A stretch of DNA of 16,260 bases from Polyangiaceae bacterium (lineage in GTDB: Bacteria > Myxococcota_A > Polyangia > Polyangiales > Polyangiaceae): contig JAKVCH010000021.1 in NCBI GenBank assembly GCA_022447485.1, positions 1 to 16,260 of the forward strand, written 5' to 3'. The notes beneath the pieces were generated by a model that was not told the origin of the DNA, ran no database searches, and was given only the letters and a program-made list of their open reading frames with translations. Below are positions 14,094 through 16,260 of the stretch, one piece after another. The translations under genes and the position numbers were made by a program. Each line of letters opens with the position of its first letter. Within the stretch, counting starts at the first letter, position 1.

Positions 14094-15113
14094 ATGCTCA
14101 CCACTCTTGTTGCTCTTGTGATGGTGGTCGCTCTCAGCGCCTATGTCGTTTTCGGTGGTGCCGATTTTGGAGGCGGGATGCTGGAAGTCACCTTGCCTAC
14201 CCGCGCTCTACGAAAAAGACTGGAACTCACCCTCGCCCCTGTCTGGGAGGCAAATCATGTTTGGCTGATGGCCCGGGTTGTTGGGCTTTTCGTGGGGTTT
14301 CCAAGGTTTAACGCCATTGGCTTTACCCGACTCTTTTACCCGATTTCTCTGGCGCTCTTCGCTATTCTCATCCGGGGCACGTTTTTTACTCTACGTAAGT
14401 ACGACCCCCAGCCAGGCCCAGCATTGAGTCGTGCCTATTCGATGCTCTTTCGTTTGAGCAGTTTCATGGCGCCTCTGTGTTTTGGCTTCGTTATTTCTGG
14501 CTTGCTCTCTGTTCATCCGGGCGGTTTTGATGAGCCACCGGTTGGCTATTCGGCCTTTGTGGTCTACTGGTCGCCTTCCTTCAATTGGTTTGGCTTACTC
14601 GTTGGTATTTTTATTTGCTGCCTCTTTACTTATCTCGCTGCAATTTTTTTCTGGGGAGAGCTAACTAAGCCCGAAGAGCAAAGCTTGGTTTGGACGAGGG
14701 CGAAGTTATTTTTTGCCGCAACCTTTCTCAGTGGCGCCATGGTCCTTCTGACCGGTGCGATTACTGGGCGCGTCCCCGTCGACGACGCTTTCGCCCCACT
14801 TCAGGTACTCGCCCAAGTCGTTGCGCTCGCAGCGACTTTTGTCGTGCTACTGGCTCATCGAAGAAACCATCGATGGATGATGCGCTGGGGTGGTGGCGCG
14901 CAAGTTTTGGCGATTCTTCTCGGTTGGTTTCAGGCTCAGGGCCGCACATTCCTGCGGTTCGAGCAAGGCCCTCTACTCCTCGACGATTGCTCAGCACCAC
15001 CTATCACTCAGATTTGGCTACTGATTGGCATCGCCGTAGTCTTGGCGTTGGTCGTGCCTTTATTAGTCTTTCTGTATCGAGTCTTCGACCGCGCTCAGAA
15101 AGCAGAAGGTTAG
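14094..15113 (+). CDS. cydB: Cytochrome bd-type quinol oxidase subunit II
   Basis: A 339-residue polytopic inner-membrane protein, partner of CydA, with which it forms the bd-type oxidase. Recognisable family segments are VFGGADFGGGML at 19-30, APVWEANHVWLMARVVGLFVGFP at about 48-70, and ILIRGTFFTLRKY at 91-103, followed by further hydrophobic helices to residue 333. The EANHVWL form differs from E. coli's DGNEVWL but is within the family's range. The start at 14094 is set by AAGGAG at 14078-14083; it lies one base after the cydA stop, so the two genes form a tight operon. The 3' end is one base from the end of bamD on the other strand, with no terminator visible between, so transcripts of the two genes probably overlap. 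Confidence 0.96.
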   Translation: MLTTLVALVMVVALSAYVVFGGADFGGGMLEVTLPTRALRKRLELTLAPVWEANHVWLMARVVGLFVGFPRFNAIGFTRLFYPISLALFAILIRGTFFTLRKYDPQPGPALSRAYSMLFRLSSFMAPLCFGFVISGLLSVHPGGFDEPPVGYSAFVVYWSPSFNWFGLLVGIFICCLFTYLAAIFFWGELTKPEEQSLVWTRAKLFFAATFLSGAMVLLTGAITGRVPVDDAFAPLQVLAQVVALAATFVVLLAHRRNHRWMMRWGGGAQVLAILLGWFQAQGRTFLRFEQGPLLLDDCSAPPITQIWLLIGIAVVLALVVPLLVFLYRVFDRAQKAEG

Positions 15114-15114
15114 C

Positions 15115-15903
15115 TTAAGGCAGTAATTTGATGAATCGTCGCGCTGGAGCGACAAATGGCGAGGTGGGGTATTTATTTAAGACAATCTGAAACGCTTCTC
15201 GCGCTTCCTCTCGCTGACCGTTCTTAAGATAGGTTTCTCCCAAGATAACAAGCGCTTCGGGTTCTAAGCCTGTCGAGGAGTAGTTGACTAAAGCATACTC
15301 AGCTCGAGCTATCGCCGCGCGATAATTATCTCGCTGAAGATAAAAGCGGGCCACGTAAAGCTCATGGCGAGCCAACATCCCTCGTACCCATTCTTGCATG
15401 TAGAGAATCCTCTCCATCTCTGGGTAGTGGGGGTAGTCGCGCAGAAAGCGGGTAATACCCCGGTCGGCATCGCGAACGCTCGCTAAGTCTCGCTCCTCCA
15501 GGGGAGGCTGCATGGAGCTTTCACCTCTCGACTCGAATTGGCAGAGGATGACCCGGTAGCGAGCATAGGGTACCTCAGGGTCATTGGGATAATCGCGCAA
15601 AAATTCGCGGTAAGAGGTGACCGATTCCGGGTATTCGCCGGCATGAAATTGCGCGTCGGCGATTCGTAATTGCGCCAAGCGAGCGTAGCGAGTGCCGGCG
15701 TACTCTCTTTTGACCTCAGCCATCAGCTCAGGAACGACAACCCATTCGCCGCGGTAGAAGCTTTCGAGGGCCAATTCGTAAGCAGCCTTTGCGTTCGTCT
15801 GAAACTCGAGGGCGGTGAGAGCCTGGGAGGCATCTTTCTTACAACCGACCACACCGACGGCAGTCGAAGTCGCAATCAGGGCTGCAAGAACTAAGGGACG
15901 CAT
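15115..15903 (-). CDS. bamD: Outer-membrane protein assembly lipoprotein BamD (YfiO-like)
   Basis: A 262-residue lipoprotein with signal peptide and lipobox VVGC (Cys21). The mature protein is a string of about five TPR-like helix pairs: AKAAYELALESFYRGEW, ARLAQLRIADAQFHAGEY with FLRDYPNDPEVPYARYRV, DRGITRFLRDYPHYPE, VARFYLQRDNYRAAI, and VILGETYLKNGQREEA. This order, and the FLRDYPN..PYA signature, fit BamD, the periplasmic subunit of the BAM complex that works with BamA to fold beta-barrel proteins. Other TPR proteins such as CpoB/YbgF are less likely given the lipobox and the length close to E. coli BamD. ATG 15903 lacks a Shine-Dalgarno sequence; TAGAGC begins 14 bases upstream, with TTGCCG 17 bases before that hexamer. 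It is divergent from greA with 134 bases between. Confidence 0.88.
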   Translation of the reverse strand: MRPLVLAALIATSTAVGVVGCKKDASQALTALEFQTNAKAAYELALESFYRGEWVVVPELMAEVKREYAGTRYARLAQLRIADAQFHAGEYPESVTSYREFLRDYPNDPEVPYARYRVILCQFESRGESSMQPPLEERDLASVRDADRGITRFLRDYPHYPEMERILYMQEWVRGMLARHELYVARFYLQRDNYRAAIARAEYALVNYSSTGLEPEALVILGETYLKNGQREEAREAFQIVLNKYPTSPFVAPARRFIKLLP

Positions 15904-16037
15904 AGGTGGAGGCTCTAACCCTTGGGGCCAGCCTCGGCAAGGGGAGACCTGACCTGGGGAGCTTCTCCCTGGAAAAAAGGTCGTAAGTGGGGCTCAGTAC
16001 GTGCAAGCACTCGGCGAAGATGGTAGCACCCGACCCC

Positions 16038-16260
16038 ATGGAAAAGTACCCGATGACGCCTCGTGGCGCCGAGATTCTCAAGGCAGAAATTCAGAGCATG
16101 CGCGAGGCGCGTCCTAGAATTTCTGCTGAAATTGAAGAAGCTCGTGCTCATGGTGACCTTTCCGAGAATGCTGAATATCACGCAGCGAAAGAGCGCCAAG
16201 GCTTGAACGAGGCCAAGCTGCGCGACTGCGAAGCGAAGCTATCCTTGGCCGAGATCATCG
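16038..16260 (+). CDS. greA: Transcription elongation factor GreA, N-terminal part (cut by window edge)
   Basis: The first 74 residues of GreA. The N-terminus has YPMTPRGAEILKAEI, then the coiled-coil with EARAHGDLSENAEYHAAKERQ, the signature whose acidic tip residues (Asp and Glu in GDLSENAEY) enter the RNA polymerase secondary channel and promote cleavage of backtracked RNA. The C-terminal domain lies beyond the right edge. ATG 16038 places the start as in E. coli GreA, where PMT also follows four residues after Met; an in-frame ATG at 16020 would add six residues and is less likely. There is no Shine-Dalgarno sequence; TAGCAC begins 14 bases upstream. Like HelD, also in this window, GreA acts on paused RNA polymerase, but they are not in one operon. 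Confidence 0.96.
   Translation, partial: MEKYPMTPRGAEILKAEIQSMREARPRISAEIEEARAHGDLSENAEYHAAKERQGLNEAKLRDCEAKLSLAEII

Noticed and set aside
15957..15969. GGGAG-CTT-CTCCC hairpin between bamD and greA
   Set aside because: Only five pairs with a three-base loop and no T tract in a useful place; both flanking genes start here, so no terminator is expected.

Overview
This window is chromosomal DNA of moderately high GC content from a Gram-negative bacterium. The diderm envelope is shown by a BamD-type outer-membrane assembly lipoprotein and by three further proteins with lipoprotein signal peptides. The gene mix (a PEGA-domain lipoprotein, a two-domain sigma factor behind a sigma-54-like promoter, a ChaN-family lipoprotein, a HelD-like helicase and cydAB) would fit a deltaproteobacterial lineage such as Myxococcota, Bradymonadota or Bdellovibrionota. 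That placement is inference. There are no tRNA or rRNA genes, insertion sequences, CRISPR arrays or phage genes. Coding density is high; the longest intergenic stretch is about 195 bases (6267-6461).

Left half (1-8370), all on the minus strand. Reading downstream: an unrecognised conserved-looking protein (8370-7714), a ChaN-family lipoprotein (7667-6462), a short regulatory region, an ECF-like sigma factor (6266-5586), a large lipoprotein resembling a catalytically dead M16 peptidase (5536-3077), GMP synthase guaA (3037-1481), a PEGA lipoprotein whose start overlaps the guaA stop, a solitary heme-copper oxidase subunit III, and the start of a UvrD/PcrA/Rep helicase that runs off the left edge.

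Right half (8480-16260). Two plus-strand genes, an acyl-protein-thioesterase-like hydrolase and a HelD-like RNA-polymerase-associated helicase, converge with a 7-base overlap on a minus-strand Est30-type hydrolase. That hydrolase is divergent from cydAB, a cytochrome bd-type quinol oxidase with a short Q-loop. cydB converges with bamD with one base between the stop codons. bamD is divergent from greA, which is cut by the right edge.

The window is mostly housekeeping and respiratory genes, and I see no clear new multi-gene system. The most interesting signals are: a near-perfect sigma-54 promoter in front of the sigma factor gene, with a perfect 13-base inverted repeat centred about 90 bases upstream of the predicted start site (enhancer site, terminator, or both); a window-wide split between genes with a Shine-Dalgarno sequence and genes that instead have a TA-starting hexamer 12-14 bases before the start codon, suggesting leaderless mRNAs; the M16-like protein with a degenerate zinc motif; and a histidine-rich insertion in the ChaN-like protein.
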